DNA of 64,000 nt from contig OX344763.1 of NCBI GenBank assembly GCA_947034895.1, positions 52,327,025 through 52,391,024 on the forward strand. Reading direction: 5' to 3'. The position numbers were made by a program, and so were the translations under genes. Position 1 is the stretch's first letter, and each line of letters opens with the position of its first letter. Shown piece after piece: positions 1-13,456 of the stretch. Source of the stretch: Rhytidiadelphus loreus (taxonomy: Eukaryota; Streptophyta; Bryopsida; Hypnales; Hylocomiaceae). The notes beneath the pieces were generated by a model. It saw only the letters and a list, made by a program, of their open reading frames with translations. It had not been told where the DNA came from and did no database searches.

Positions 1-177
1 CAATGACACCTCCAAATGAATATTTCTTTGGATATTTGGATTTAAGAAGAATTGCTACTTGCACCACATGTTTGCACATTCTTTTTCACTTGAATTTCAT
101 GAGTTCCAATTTTCTATAAGATGAAACTACCGCGCAAGGTTCGTGCATCAATATCTAATTCAACGTCCAAGGTCATT
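1..177. repeat. Reference monomer (first full unit)
   Basis: This unit is the coordinate frame used here. Positions 1-5 are CAATG. Positions 5-13 are a variable head, in four main forms: GACACCTCC, GTCACCACC, GTCACCATC and GTTAGCACC. Positions 18-40 are AT-rich, with two ATATTT motifs. Positions 48-80 are the best-conserved core (AGAATTGC, CTTGCACCACATG, TTTGCACATTC). Positions 98-133 form the most variable block (TATAAGATGAAACTACC, TATGACATGAAAGTACA, TATGACAGG or AAGTCATAATTTTC forms). Positions 132-150 are GCGCAAGGTTCGTGCATCA. Positions 161-177 are the tail (CAACGTCC then AAGGTC or AACGTC, then ATT). By hand count it has 62 G+C of 177 and four CpG dinucleotides. No CENP-B-box-like motif (TTCG....A..CGGG) is visible. 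Confidence 0.95.
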
Positions 178-531
178 CAATGTCACCACCAAATGAATAT
201 TTCTTCGGATATTTGGATTTAAGAAGAATTGCTACTTGCACCACATGTTTGCACATTCCTTTTCACTTGAATTTCATGAGTTCCAATTTTCTATGACATG
301 AAAGTACAGCGCAAGGTTCGTGCATCAATTTCTAATTCAACGTCCAAGGTCATTCAATGTCACCATCAAATGAATATTTCTTTGGATATTTGGATTTAAG
401 AGGAATTTCTACTTGCTCCACATGTTTGCACATTCTTTTTCACTTGAATTTCATGAGTTCCAATTTTCTATGACATGAAAGTACAGCGCAAGGTTCGTGC
501 ATCAATTTCTAATTCAACGTCCAACGTCATT

Positions 532-3362
532 CAATGACACCTCCAAATGAATATTTCTTTGGATATTTGGATTTAAGAAGAATTCCTACTTGCACCACAT
601 GTTTGCACATTCTTTTTCACTTGAATTTCATGAGTTCCAATTTTCTATAAGATGAAACTACCGCGCAAGGTTCGTGCATCAATATCTAATTCAACGTCCA
701 AGGTCATTCAATGTCACCACCAAATGAATATTTCTTCAGATATTTGGATTTAAGAAGAATTGCTACTTGCACCACATGTTTGCACATTCCTTTTCACTTG
801 AATTTCATGAGTTCCAATTTTCTATGACATGAAAGTACAGCGCAAGGTTCGTGCATCAATTTCTAATTCAACGTCCAAGGTCATTCTATGTCACCACCAA
901 ATGAATATTTCTTTGGATATTTGGATTTAAGAAGAATTGCAACTTGCACCACATGTTTGCACATTCCTTTTCACTTGAATTTCATGAGTTCCAATTTTCT
1001 ATGACATGAAAGTACAGCGCAAGGTTCGTGCATCAATTTCTAATTCAACGTCCAAGGTCATTCAATGTCACCATCAAATGAATATTTCTTTGGATATTTG
1101 GATTTAAGAGGAATTGCTACTTGCTCCACATGTTTGCACATTCTTTTTCACTTGAAATTCATGAGTTCCAATTTTCTATGACATGAAAGTACAGCGCAAG
1201 GTTCGTGCATCAATTTCTAATTCAACGTCCAACGTCATTCAATGTTAGCACCAAATGAATATTTCTTTAGATATTTGGATTTAAGAAGAATTGCAACTTG
1301 CACCACATGTTTGCACATTCTTTTTCACTTGAAATTCATGAGTTCCAATTTTCTATGACAGGAAAGTACAGCGCAAGGTTCGTTCATCAATTTCTAATTT
1401 AACGTCCAACGTCATTCAATGTCACCACCAAATGAATATTTCTTTGGATATTTGGATTTAAGAAGAATTGCAACTTGCACCACATGTTTGCACATTCCTT
1501 TTCACTTGAAATTCATGAGTTCCACTTTCTATGACATGAAAGTACAGCGCAAGGTTCGTGCATCAATTTCTAATTCAACGTCCAAGGTCATTCAATGTCA
1601 CCATCAAATGAATATTTCTTTGGATATTTGGATTTAAGAGGAATTGCTACTTGCTCCACATGTTTGCACATTCTTTTTCACTTGAATTTCATGAGTTCCA
1701 ATTTTCTATGACATGAAAGTACATCGCAAGGTTCGTGCATCAATTTCTAATTCAACGTCCAACGTCATTCAATGTTAGCACCAAATGAATATTTCTTTAG
1801 ATATTTGGATTTAAGAAGAATTGCAACTTGCACCACATGTTTGCACATTCTTTTTCACTTGAAATTCATGAGTTCCAATTTTCTATGACAGGAAATTACA
1901 GCGCAAGGTTCGTGCATCAATTTCTAATTTAACGTCCAAGGTCATTCAATGTCACCACCAAATGAATATTTCTTTGGATATTTGGATTTAAGAAGAATTG
2001 CTACTTGCACCACATGTTTGCACATTCTTTTTCACTTGAATTTCATGAGTTCCAATTTTCTATAAGATGAAACTACCGCGCAAGGTTCGTGCATCAATAT
2101 CTAATTCAACGTCCAAGGTCATTCAATGTCACCACCAAATGAATATTTCTTCGGATATTTGGATTTAAGAAGAATTGCTACTTGCACCACATGTTTGCAC
2201 ATTCCTTTTCACTTGAATTTCATGAGTTCCAATTTTCTATGACATGAAAGTACAGCGCAAGGTTCGTGCATCAATTTCTAATTCAACGTCCAACGTCATT
2301 CAATGACACCTCCAAATGAATATTTCTTTAGATATTTGGATTTAAGAAGAATTGCAACTTGCACCACATGTTTGCACATTCTTTTTCACTTGAAATTCAT
2401 GAGTTCCAATTTTCTATGACAGGAAATTACAGCGCAAGGTTCGTGCATCAATTTCTAATTTAACATCCAACGTCATTCAATGTCACCACCAAATGAATAT
2501 TTCTTTGGATATTTGGATTTAAGAAGAATTGCTACTTGCACCACATGTTTGCACATTCTTTTTCACTTGAATTTCATGAGTTCCAATTTTCTATAAGATG
2601 AAACTACCGCGCAAGGTTCGTGCATCAATATCTAATTCAACGTCCAACGTCATTCAATGACACCTCCAAATGAATATTTCTTTGGATATTTGGATTTAAG
2701 AGGAATTGCTACTTGCTCCACATGTTTGCACATTCTTTTTCACTTGAATTTCATGAGTTCCAATTTTCTATGACATGAAAGTACAGCGCAAGGTTCGTGC
2801 ATCAATTTCTAATTCAACGTCCAACGTCATTCAATGTTAGCACCAAATGAATATTTCTTTAGATATTTGGATTTAAGAAGAATTGCAACTTGCACCACAT
2901 GTTTGCACATTCTTTTTCACTTGAAATTCATGAGTTCCAATTTTCTATGACAGGAAAGTACAGCGCAAGGTTCGTGCATCAATTTCTAATCTAACGTCCA
3001 ACGACATTCAATGTCACCACCAAATGAATATTTCTTTGGATATTTGGATTTAAGAAGAATTGCTACTTGCACCACATGTTTGCACATTCTTTTTCACTTG
3101 AAATTCATGAGTTCCAATTTTCTATAAGATGAAACTACCGCGCAAGGTTCGTGCATCAATTTCTAATTCAACGTCCAACGTCATTCAATGTTAGCACCAA
3201 ATGAATATTTCTTTAGATATTTGGAGTTAAGAAGAATTGCAACTTGCACCACATGTTTGCACATTCTTTTTCACTTGAAATTCATGAGTTCCAATTTTCT
3301 ATGACAGGAAATTACAGCGCAAGGTTCGTGCATCAATTTCTAATTTAACGTCCAAGGTCATT
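532..3362. repeat. 16-monomer higher-order repeat, copy 1
   Basis: Sixteen consecutive monomers, 2,831 bp, match the next sixteen (3363-6194) in order. Shared private variants fix the register: CTTCAGATAT at the second monomer (709 and 3540), the CATTCTATG junction before the third (886 and 3717), GTTCGTTCATC in the fifth (1240 and 4071), GAAATTACAGC in monomers 1770/4602 and 2301/5133, and ATCTAACGTCCAACGAC near 2988 and 5820. The monomer at 1417 is 176 bp (CCACTTTCT in place of CCAATTTTCT), which accounts for the one-base length difference. The sixth and seventh monomers (1417, 1593) do not match their counterparts well and may have been replaced. Confidence 0.85.
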
Positions 3363-6194
3363 CAATGTCACCATCAAATGAATATTTCTTTGGATATTTG
3401 GATTTAAGAGGAATTGCTACTTGCTCCACATGTTTGCACATTCTTTTTCACTTGAATTTCATGAGTTCCAATTTTCTATAAGATGAAACTACCGCGCAAG
3501 GTTCGTGCATCAATATCTAATTCAACGTCCAAGGTCATTCAATGTCACCACCAAATGAATATTTCTTCAGATATTTGGATTTAAGAAGAATTGCTACTTG
3601 CACCACATGTTTGCACATTCCTTTTCACTTGAATTTCATGAGTTCGAATTTTCTATGACATGAAAGTACAGCGCAAGGTTCGTGCATCAATTTCTAATTC
3701 AACGTCCAAGGTCATTCTATGTCACCACCAAATGAATATTTCTTTGGATATTTGGATTTAAGAAGAATTGCAACTTGCACCACATGTTTGCACATTCCTT
3801 TTCACTTGAATTTCATGAGTTCCAATTTTCTATGACATGAAAGTACAGCGCAAGGTTCGTGCATCAATTTCTAATTCAACGTCCAAGGTCATTCAATGTC
3901 ACCATCAAATGAATATTTCTTTGGATATTTGGATTTAAGAGGAATTGCTACTTGCTCCACATGTTTGCACATTCTTTTTCACTTGAAATTCATGAGTTCC
4001 AATTTTCTATGACATGAAAGTACAGCGCAAGGTTCGTGCATCAATTTCTAATTCAACGTCCAACGTCATTCAATGACACCTCCAAATGAATATTTCTTTA
4101 GATATTTGGATTTAAGAAGAATTGCAACTTGCACCACATGTTTGCACATTCTTTTTCACTTGAAATTCATGAGTTCCAATTTTCTATGACAGGAAAGTAC
4201 AGCGCAAGGTTCGTTCATCAATTTCTAATTTAACGTCCAACGTCATTCAATGTCACCACCAAATGAATATTTCTTTGGATATTTGGATTTAAGAAGAATT
4301 GCTACTTGCACCACATGTTTGCACATTCTTTTTCAATTGAATTTCATGAGTTCCAGTTTTCTATGACATGAAAGTACAGCGCAAGGTTCGTGCTTCAATT
4401 TCTAATTCAACGTCCAACGTCATTCAATGTTAGCACCAAATGAATATTTCTTTAGATATTTGGATTTAAGAAGAATTGCAACTTGCACCACATGTTTGCA
4501 CATTCTTTTTCACTTGAATTTCATGAGTTCCAATTTTCTATGACATGAAAGTATAGCGCAAGGTTCGTGCATCAATTTCTAATTCAACGTCCAACGTCAT
4601 TCAATGACACCTCCAAATGAATATTTCTTTGGATATTTGGATTTAAGAAGAATTGCTACTTGCACCACATGTTTGCACATTCTTTTTCACTTGAAATTCA
4701 TGAGTTCCAATTTTCTATGACAGGAAATTACAGCGCAAGGTTCGTGCATCAATTTCTAATTTAACGTCCAACGTCATTCAATGTCACCACCAAATGAATA
4801 TTTCTTTGGATATTTGGATTTAAGAAGAATTGCTACTTGCACCACATGTTTGCACATTCTTTTTCACTTGAATTTCATGAGTTCCAATTTTCTATAAGAT
4901 GAAACTACCGCGCAAGGTTCGTTCATCAATATCTAATTCAAAGTCCAAGGTCATTCAATGTCACCACCAAATGAATATTTCTTCGGATATTTGGATTTAA
5001 GAAGAATTGCTACTTGCACCACATGTTTGCACATTCCTTTTCACTTGAATTTCATGAGTTCCAATTTTCTATGACATGAAAGTACAGCGCAAGGTTCGTG
5101 CATCAATTTCTAATTCAACGTCCAAGGTCATTCAATGTTAGCACCAAATGAATATTTCTTTAGATATTTGGATTTAAGAAGAATTGCAACTTGCACCACA
5201 TGTTTGCACATTCTTTTTCACTTGAAATTCATGAGTTCCAATTTTCTATGACAGGAAATTACAGCGCAAGGTTCGTGCATCAATTTCTAATTTAACGTCC
5301 AACGTCATTCAATGTCACCACCAAATGAATATTTCTTTGGATATTTGGATTTAAGAAGAATTGCTACTTGCACCACATGTTTGCACATTCTTTTTCACTT
5401 GAATTTCATGAGTTCCAATTTTCTATAAGATGAAACTACCGCGCAAGGTTCGTGCATCAATATCTAATTCAACGTCCAACGTCATTCAATGACACCTCCA
5501 AATGAATATTTCTTTGGATATTTGGATTTAAGAGGAATTGCTACTTGCTCCACATGTTTGCACATTCTTTTTCACTTGAATTTCATGAGTTCCAATTTTC
5601 TATGACATGAAAGTACAGCGCAAGGTTCGTGCATCAATTTCTAATTCAACGTCCAACGTCATTCAATGTTAGCACCAAATGAATATTTCTTTAGATATTT
5701 GGATTTAAGAGGAATTGCAACTTGCACCACATGTTTGCACATTCTTTTTCACTTGAAATTCATGAGTTCCAATTTTCTATGACAGGAAAGTACAGCGCAA
5801 GGTTCGTGCATCAATTTCTAATCTAACGTCCAACGACATTCAATGTCACCACCAAATGAATATTTCTTTGGATATTTGGATTTAAGAAGAATTGCTACTT
5901 GCACCACATGTTTGCACATTCTTTTTCACTTGAAATTCATGAGTTCCAATTTTCTATAAGATGAAACTACCGCGCAAGGTTCGTGCATCAATTTCTAATT
6001 CAACGTCCAACGTCATTCAATGTTAGCACCAAATGAATATTTCTTTAGATATTTGGATTTAAGAAGAATTGCAACTTGCACCACATGTTTGCACATTCTT
6101 TTTCACTTGAAATTCATGAGTTCCAATTTTCTATGACAGGAAATTACAGCGCAAGGTTCGTGCATCAATTTCTAATTTAACGTCCAACGTCATT
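3363..6194. repeat. 16-monomer higher-order repeat, copy 2
   Basis: This 2,832 bp unit lies directly after copy 1 and repeats its monomer order, matching at about 14 of 16 positions on diagnostic variants. Four monomers carry a different head from their counterparts: at 3363 GTCACCATC replaces GACACCTCC; at 4071 and 4602 GACACCTCC replaces GTTAGCACC; at 5133 the swap runs the other way. Downstream bodies still match at 4071, 4602 and 5133, so head and body have exchanged separately. Confidence 0.85.
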
Positions 6195-6371
6195 CAATGT
6201 CACCACCAAATGAATATTTCTTTGGATATTTGGATTTAAGAAGAATTGCTACTTGCACCACATGTTTGCACAATCCTTTTCACTTGAATTTCATGAGTTC
6301 CAATTTTCTATGACATGAAAGTACAGCGCAAGGTTCGTGCATCAATTTCTAATTCAACGTCCAACGTCATT

Positions 6372-7080
6372 CAATGACACCTCCAAATGAATATTTCTTT
6401 GGATATTTGGATTTAAGAAGAATTGCAACTTGCACCACATGTTTGCACATTCCTTTTCACTTGAATTTCCTGAGTTCCAATTTTCTATGACATGAAAGTA
6501 CAGCGCAAGGTTCGTGCATCAATTTCTAATTCAACGTCCAACGTCATTCAATGACACCTCCAAATGAATATTTCTTTGGATATTTGGATTTAAGAAGAAT
6601 TTCTACTTGCACCACATGTTTGCACATTCTTTTTCACTTGAATTTCATTTAGTCATAATTTTCTAGCATATGGGAGTAAGGCGCAAGGTTCGTGCATCAA
6701 TTTCTAATTCAACGTCCAACGTCATTCAATGACACCTCCAAATGAATATTTCTTTGGATATTTGGATTTAAGAAGAATTGCAACTTGCACCACATGTTTG
6801 CACATTCCTTTTCACTTGAATTTCCTGAGTTCCAATTTTCTATGACATGAAAGTACAGCGCAAGGTTCGTGCATCAATTTCTAATTCAACGTCCAACGTC
6901 ATTCAATGACACCTCCAAATGAATATTTCTTTGGATATTTGGATTTAAGAAGAATTGCTACTTGCACCACATGTTTGCACATTCTTTTTCACTTGAATTT
7001 CATAAGTCATAATTTTCTAGCATATGGGAGTACAGCGCAAGGTTTGTGCATCAATTTCTAATTCAACGTCCAAGGTCATT
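6372..7080. repeat. Dimer repeat, two tandem copies
   Basis: Two copies of a two-monomer unit: 6372-6726 (355 bp) and 6727-7080 (354 bp). The first monomer of each has GCAACTTGCACC, CATTCC and the rare TTTCCTGAG. The second has the AAGTCATAATTTTCTAGC patch. The first copy's second monomer (6549) is 178 bp, with CATTTAGTCATAA in place of CATAAGTCATAA and GTAAGGCGC in place of GTACAGCGC. These changes were not copied into the second unit, so they may postdate the duplication. Confidence 0.8.
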
Positions 7081-7611
7081 CAATGTCACCACCAAATGAA
7101 TATTTCTTTGGATATTTGGATTTAAGAAGAATTGCTACTTGCACCACATGTTTGCACATTCTTTTTCAATTGAAATTCATCAGTTCCAATTTTCTATGAC
7201 ATGAAACTACCGCGCAAGGTTCGTGCATCAATTTCTAATTTAACGTTCAAGGTCATTCAATGACACCACCAAATGAATATTTCTTTGGATATTTGGATTT
7301 AAGAAGAATTGCTACTTGCACCACATGTTTGCACATTCTTTTTCAATTGAATTTCATGAGTTCCAATTTTCTATGACATGAAAGTACAGCGCAAGGTTCG
7401 TGCTTCAATTTCTAATTCAACGTCCAACGTCATTCAATGTTAGCACCAAATGAATATTTCTTTAGATATTTGGATTTAAGAAGAATTGCAACTTGCACCA
7501 CATGTTTGCACATTCTTTTTCACTTGAATTTCATGAGTTCCAATTTTCTATGACATGAAAGTATAGCGCAAGGTTCGTGCATCAATTTCTAATTCAACGT
7601 CCAACGTCATT
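7081..7611. repeat. TTTTCAATTG monomer pair plus TATAGCGC monomer
   Basis: Monomer 7081 has TTTTTCAATTG, AAATTCATCAG and GAAACTACC. Monomer 7258 has TTTTTCAATTG and GTGCTTCAATT. This pair recurs at 29038-29391, 30631-30984 and 34525-34878, where the second monomer has a GTTACCACC head and the tail between them is TAATGTTCAAGG. The 7258-7611 half also matches 4248-4601 (shared GTGCTTC and GTATAGCGC), offset about 3,010 bp. It therefore joins two duplication families at one point. Confidence 0.75.
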
Positions 7612-8142
7612 CAATGACACCTCCAAATGAATATTTCTTTGGATATTTGGATTTAAGAAGAATTGCTACTTGCACCACATGTTTGCACATTCTTTTTCAC
7701 TTGAATTTCATGAGTTCCAATTTTCTATAAGATGAAACTACCGCGCAAGGTTCGTGCATCAATTTCTAATTCAACGTCCAACGTCATTCAATGTCACCAC
7801 CAAATGAATATTTCTTCGGATATTTGGATTTATGAAGAATTGCAACTTGCACCACATGTTTGCACATTCTTTTTCACTTGAAATTCATGAGTTCCAATTT
7901 TCTATGACACGAAAGTACAGCGCAAGGTTCGTGCATCAATTTCTAATTCAACGTCCAACGTCATTCAATGACACCTCCAAATGAATATTTCTTTGGATAT
8001 TTGGATTTAAGAGGAATTGCTACTTGCTCCACATGTTTGCACATTCTTTTTCACTTGAATTTCATGAGTTCCAATTTTCTATGACATGAAAGTACAGCGC
8101 AAGGTTCGTGCATCAATTTCTAATTCAACGTCCAAGGTCATT

Positions 8143-8498
8143 CAATGTCACCATCAAATGAATATTTCTTTGGATATTTGGATTTAAGAGGAAATTGCTA
8201 CTTGCTCCACATGTTTGCACATTCTTTTTCACTTGAATTTCATGAGTTCCAATTTTCTATGACAGGAAAGTACAGCGCAAGGTTCGTGCATCAATTTCTA
8301 ATTCAACGTCCAAGGTCATTCAATGTCACCATCAAATGAATATTTCTTTGGATATTTGGATTTAAGAGGAAATTGCTACTTGCTCCACATGTTTGCACAT
8401 TCTTTTTCACTTGAATTTCATGAGTTCCAATTTTCTATGACATGAAAGTACAGCGCAAGGTTCGTGCATCAATTTCTAATTCAACGTCCAACGTCATT
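8143..8498. repeat. Two adjacent 178 bp monomers with extra A
   Basis: Monomers 8143-8320 and 8321-8498 both have the GTCACCATC head and AGAGGAAATTGC, one A longer than usual, with CTTGCTCC. They look like a direct single-monomer duplication. The second starts a run (8321-9206) whose order matches 16466-17351: GTCACCATC, GTTAGCACC, GCAAC/CATTCC, GACACCTCC with TATAAGATG, then TTTATGAAG. Other 178 bp units of this type start at 9561, 12748, 16466, 17352, 20362, 21248 and 27444. Confidence 0.75.
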
Positions 8499-10092
8499 CA
8501 ATGTTAGCACCAAATGAATATTTCTTTAGATATTTGGATTTAAGAAGAATTGCAACTTGCACCACATGTTTGCACATTCTTTTTCACTTGAAATTCATGA
8601 GTTCCAATTTTCTATGACAGGAAAGTACAGCGCAAGGTTCGTGCATCAATTTCTAATTTAACGTCCAACGTCATTCAATGTCACCACCAAATGAATATTT
8701 CTTTGGATATTTGGATTTAAGAAGAATTGCAACTTGCACCACATGTTTGCACATTCCTTTTCACTTGAATTTCATGAGTTCCAATTTTCTATGACATGAA
8801 AGTACAGCGCAAGGTTCGTGCATCAATTTCTAATTCAACGTCCAACGTCATTCAATGACACCTCCAAATGAATATTTCTTTGGATATTTGGATTTAAGAA
8901 GAATTGCAACTTGCACCACATGTTTGCACATTCTTTTTCACTTGAATTTCATGAGTTCCAATTTTCTATAAGATGAAACTACCGCGCAAGGTTCGTGCAT
9001 CAATTTCTAATTCAACGTCCAACGTCCTTCAATGTCACCACCAAATGAATATTTCTTCGGATATTTGGATTTATGAAGAATTGCAACTTGCACCACATGT
9101 TTGCACATTCTTTTTCACTTGAAATTCATGAGTTCCAATTTTCTATGACATGAAAGTACAGCGCAAGGTTCGTGCATCAATTTCTAATTCAACGTCCAAC
9201 GTCAATCAATGACACCTCCAAATGAATATTTCTTTGGATATTTGGATTTAAGAGGAATTGCTACTTGCTCCACATGTTTGCACATTCTTTTTCACTTGAA
9301 TTTCATGAGTTCCAATTTTCTATGACATGAAAGTACAGCGCAAGGTTCGTGCATCAATTTCTAATTCAACGTCCAACGTCATTCAATGACACCTCCAAAT
9401 GAATATTTCTTCGGATATTTGGATTTATGAAGAATTGCTACTTGCACCACATGTTTGCACATTCTTTTTCACTTGAATTACATGACTTCCAATTTTCTAT
9501 GACATGAAAGTACAGCGCAAGGTTCGTGCATCAATTTCTAATTCAACGTCCAAGGTCATTCAATGTCACCATCAAATGAATATTTCTTTGGATATTTGGA
9601 TTTAAGAGGAAATTGCTACTTGCTCCACATGTTTGCACATTCTTTTTCACTTGAATTTCATGAGTTCCAATTTTCTATGACATGAAAGTACAGCGCAAGG
9701 CTCGTGCATCATTTTCTAATTCAACGTCCAACGTCATTCAATGTTAGCACCAAATGAATATTTCTTTAGATATTTGGATTTAAGAAGAATTGCAACTTGC
9801 ACCACATGTTTGCACATTCTTTTTCACTTGAAATTCATGAGTTCCAATTTTCTATGACAGGAAAGTACAGCGCAAGGTTCGTGCATCAATTTCTAATTCA
9901 ACGTCCAAGGTCATTCAATGACACCACCAAATGAATATTTCTTCGGATATTTGGATTTATGAAGAATTGCAACTTGCACCACATGCTTGCACATTCTTTT
10001 TCACTTGAATTTCATGAGTTCCAATTTTCTATGACATGAAAGTACAGCGCAAGGTTCGTGCATCAATTTCGAATTTAACGTTCAAGGTCATT

Positions 10093-10446
10093 CAATGTCA
10101 CCACCAAATTAATATTTCTTTGGATATTTGGATATAAGAAGAATTGCTACTTCCACCACATGTTTGCACATTCTTTTTCACCTGCATTTCAAGAGTTCCA
10201 ATTTTCTATGACATAAAAGTACAGCGCAAGGTTCGTGCATCAATTTCTAATTCAACGTCCAAGGTCATTCAATGTTAGCATGAAATGAATATTTCTTGGG
10301 ATATTTGGATTTACGAAGAATTGCTAATTGCACCACATGTTTGCACATTCATTTTCACTTGAATTTCATGAGTTCCAATTTTCTATGACATGAAAGTACA
10401 GCGCAAGGTCCGTGCATCAATTTCTAATTCAACGTCCAACGTCATT
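10093..10446. repeat. CACCAAATTAAT / GTTAGCATG marker dimer
   Basis: Two unusual neighbours. The first has CACCAAATTAATA, GGATATAAG, CTACTTCCACC and CACCTGCATTTCAAG. The second has the head GTTAGCATGAAATG, CTTGGGATAT, TTTACGAAG, GCTAATTGCACC and CATTCATTTTC. The pair recurs at 17884-18237, 21780-22133 and 27976-28329; the first monomer alone recurs at 13280-13456. It is usually preceded by a GACACCACC monomer with CACATGCTTGC and a tail of TTTCGAATTTAACG. It is the clearest physical marker for aligning the domain A duplications. Confidence 0.85.
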
Positions 10447-13400
10447 CAATGACACCTCCAAATGAATATTTCTTTGGATATTTGGATTTAAAAAGAATTG
10501 CTACTTGCACCACATGTTTGCACATTCTTTTTCACTTGAATTTCATGAGTTCCAATTTTCTATAAGATGAAACTACCGCGCAAGGTTCGTGCATCAATAT
10601 CTAATTCAACGTCCAAGGTCATTCAATGTCACCACCAAATGAATATTTCTTCGGATATTTGGATTTAAGAAGGATTGCAACTTGCACCACATGTTTGCAC
10701 ATTCCTTTTCACTTGAATTTCATGAGTTCCAATTTTCTATGACATGAAAGTACAGCGCAAGGTTCGTGCATCAATTTCTAATTCAACGTCCAACGTCATT
10801 CAATGACACCTCCAAATGAATATTTCTTTGGATATTTGGATTTAAGAAGAATTGCTACTTACACCACATGTTTGCACATTCTTTTTCACTTGAATTTCAT
10901 AAGTCATAATTTTCTAGCATATGGGAGTACAGCGCAAGGTTCGTGCATCAATTTCTAATTCAACGTCCAACGTCATTCAATGTCACCACCAAATGAATAT
11001 TTCTTTGGATATTTGGATTTAAGAAGAATTGCTACTTGCACCACATGTTTGCACATTCTTTTTCACTTGAATTTCATGAGTTCCAATTTTCTATAAGATG
11101 AAACTACCGCGCAAGGTTCGTGCATCAATTTCTAATTCAACGTCCAACGTCATTCAATGTCACCACCAAATGAATATTTCTTCGGATATTTGGATTTTTG
11201 AAGAATTGCAACTTGCACCACATGTTTGCACATTCTTTTTCACTTGAATTTCATGAGTTCCAATTTTCTAGCATATGGGAGTACAGCGCAAGGTTCGTGC
11301 ATCAATTTCTAATTCAACGTCCAACGTCATTCAATGACACCTCCAAATGAATATTTCTTTGGATATTTGGATTTAAGAAGAATTGCTACTTGCACCACAT
11401 GTTTGCACATTCTTTTTCACTTGAATTTCATGAGTTCCAATTTTCTATAAGATGAAACTACCGCGCAAGGTTCGTGCATCAATTTCTAATTCAACGTCCA
11501 ACGTCATTCAATGTCACCACCAAATGAATATTTCTTCGGATATTTGGATTTTTGAAGAATTGCAACTTGCACCACATGTTTGCACATTCTTTTTCACTTG
11601 AAATTCATGAGTTCCAATTTTCTATGACAGGAAAGTACAGCGCAAGGTTCGTGCATCAATTTCTAATTCAACGTCCAACGTCATTCAATGACACCTCCAA
11701 ATGAATATTTCTTTGGATATTTGGATTTAAGAAGAATTGCTACTTACACCACATGTTTGCACATTCTTTTTCACTTGAATTTCATAAGTCATAATTTTCT
11801 AGCATATGGGAGTACAGCGCAAGGTTCGTGCATCAATTTCTAATTCAACGTCCAACGTCATTCAATGTCACCACCAAATGAATATTTCTTGGGATATTTG
11901 GATTTACGAAGAATTGCTACTTGCACCACATGTTTGCACATTCTTTTTCACTTGAATTACATGACTTCCAATTTTCTATGACATGAAAGTACAGCGCAAG
12001 GTTCGTGCATCAATTTCTAATTCAACGTCCAACGTCATTCAATGACACCTCCAAATGAATATTTCTTTGGATATTTGGATTTAAGAAGAATTGCAACTTG
12101 CACCACATGTTTGCACATTCTTTTTCACTTGAATTTCATGAGTTCCAATTTTCTATAAGATGAAACTACCGCGCAAGGTTCGTGCATCAATTTCTAATTC
12201 AACGTCCAACGTCATTCAATGTCACCACCAAATGAATATTTCTTCGGATATTTGGATTTATGAAGAATTGCAACTTGCACCACATGTTTGTACATTCTTT
12301 TTCACTTGAAATTCATGAGTTCCAATTTTCTATGACATGAAAGTACAGCGCAAGGTTCGTGCATCAATTTCTAATTCAACGTCCAACGTCAATCAATGAC
12401 ACCTCCAAATGAATATTTCTTTGGATATTTGGATTTAAGAAGAATTGCTACTTGCACCACATGTTTGCACATTCTTTTTCACTTGAATTTCATGAGTTCC
12501 AATTTTCTATGACATGAAAGTACAGCGCAAGGTTCGTGCATCAATTTCTAATTCAACGTCCAACGTCATTCAATGACACCTCCAAATGAATATTTCTTCG
12601 GATATTTGGATTTATGAAGAATTGCTACTTGCACCACATGTTTGCACATTCTTTTTCACTTGAATTACATGACTTCCAATTTTCTATGACATGAAAGTAC
12701 AGCGCAAGGTTCGTGCATCAATTTCTAATTCAACGTCCAAGGTCATTCAATGTCACCATCAAATGAATATTTCTTTGGATATTTGGATTTAAGAAGAAAT
12801 TGCTACTTGCTCCACATGTTTGCACATTCTTTTTCACTTGAATTTCATGAGTTCCAATTTTCTATGACATGAAAGTACAGCGCAAGGCTCGTGCATCAAT
12901 TTCTAATTCAACGTCCAACGTCATTCAATGTTAGCACCAAATGAATATTTCTTTAGATATTTGGATTTAAGAAGAATTGCAACTTGCACCACATGTTTGC
13001 ACATTCTTTTTCACTTGAAATTCATGAGTTCCAATTTTCTATGACAGGAAAGTACAGCGCAAGGTTCGTGCATCAATTTCTAATTCAACGTCCAAGGTCA
13101 TTCAATGACACCACCAAATGAATATTTCTTCGGATATTTGGATTTATGAAGAATTGCAACTTGCACCACATGCTTGCACATTCTTTTTCACTTGAATTTC
13201 ATGAGTTCCAATTTTCTATGACATGAAAGTACAGCGCAAGGTTCGTGCATCAATTTCGAATTTAACGTTCAAGGTCATTCAATGTCACCACCAAATTAAT
13301 ATTTCTTTGGATATTTGGATATAAGAAGAATTGCTACTTCCACCACATGTTTGCACATTCTTTTTCACCTGCATTTCAAGAGTTCCAATTTTCTATGACA

Positions 13401-13456
13401 TAAAAGTACAGCGCAAGGTTCGTGCATCAATTTCTAATTCAACGTCCAAGGTCATT
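10447..13456. repeat. 17-monomer segment with a distant second copy
   Basis: The left part, 10447-11862, matches 24435-25850 in monomer order at a 13,988 bp offset: TTTAAAAAGAATTGC, AGAAGGATTGC, CTTACACC with AAGTCATAA, a plain TATAAGATG unit, TTTTTGAAG with TAGCATATGGG, TATAAGATG, TTTTTGAAG, CTTACACC with AAGTCATAA. The right part, 11863-13456, matches 26559-28152 at a 14,696 bp offset: CTTGGGATAT with ATTACATGACTTCC, TATAAGATG, TGTTTGTACATTC (12291 and 26987), and so on to the CACCAAATTAAT monomer. The offset changes by 708 bp, four monomers, between the halves. Confidence 0.78.
13280..13456. repeat. Solo CACCAAATTAAT monomer, partner missing
   Basis: This monomer carries all the markers of the first half of the marker dimer (CCAAATTAATA, GGATATAAG, CTTCCACC, CACCTGCATTTCAAG). 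It is followed by an ordinary CTTCGG/TTTTTGAAG monomer, not by the GTTAGCATG unit. It marks an exchange breakpoint at the monomer boundary near 13457. The long open frame here (13331-13549) is a by-product of this unit's variants. Confidence 0.8.

Noticed and set aside
1419..1637. 72-aa open frame starting at ATG of CAATGTCACC
   Set aside because: It is a read-through of satellite monomers whose length depends on a one-base deletion in the 176 bp unit at 1417. It repeats its own opening residues when it enters the next monomer. No coding signature.
8145..8339. 64-aa open frame
   Set aside because: It lies wholly in two 178 bp satellite monomers; the extra A shifts the frame past a stop. It is a repeat by-product.
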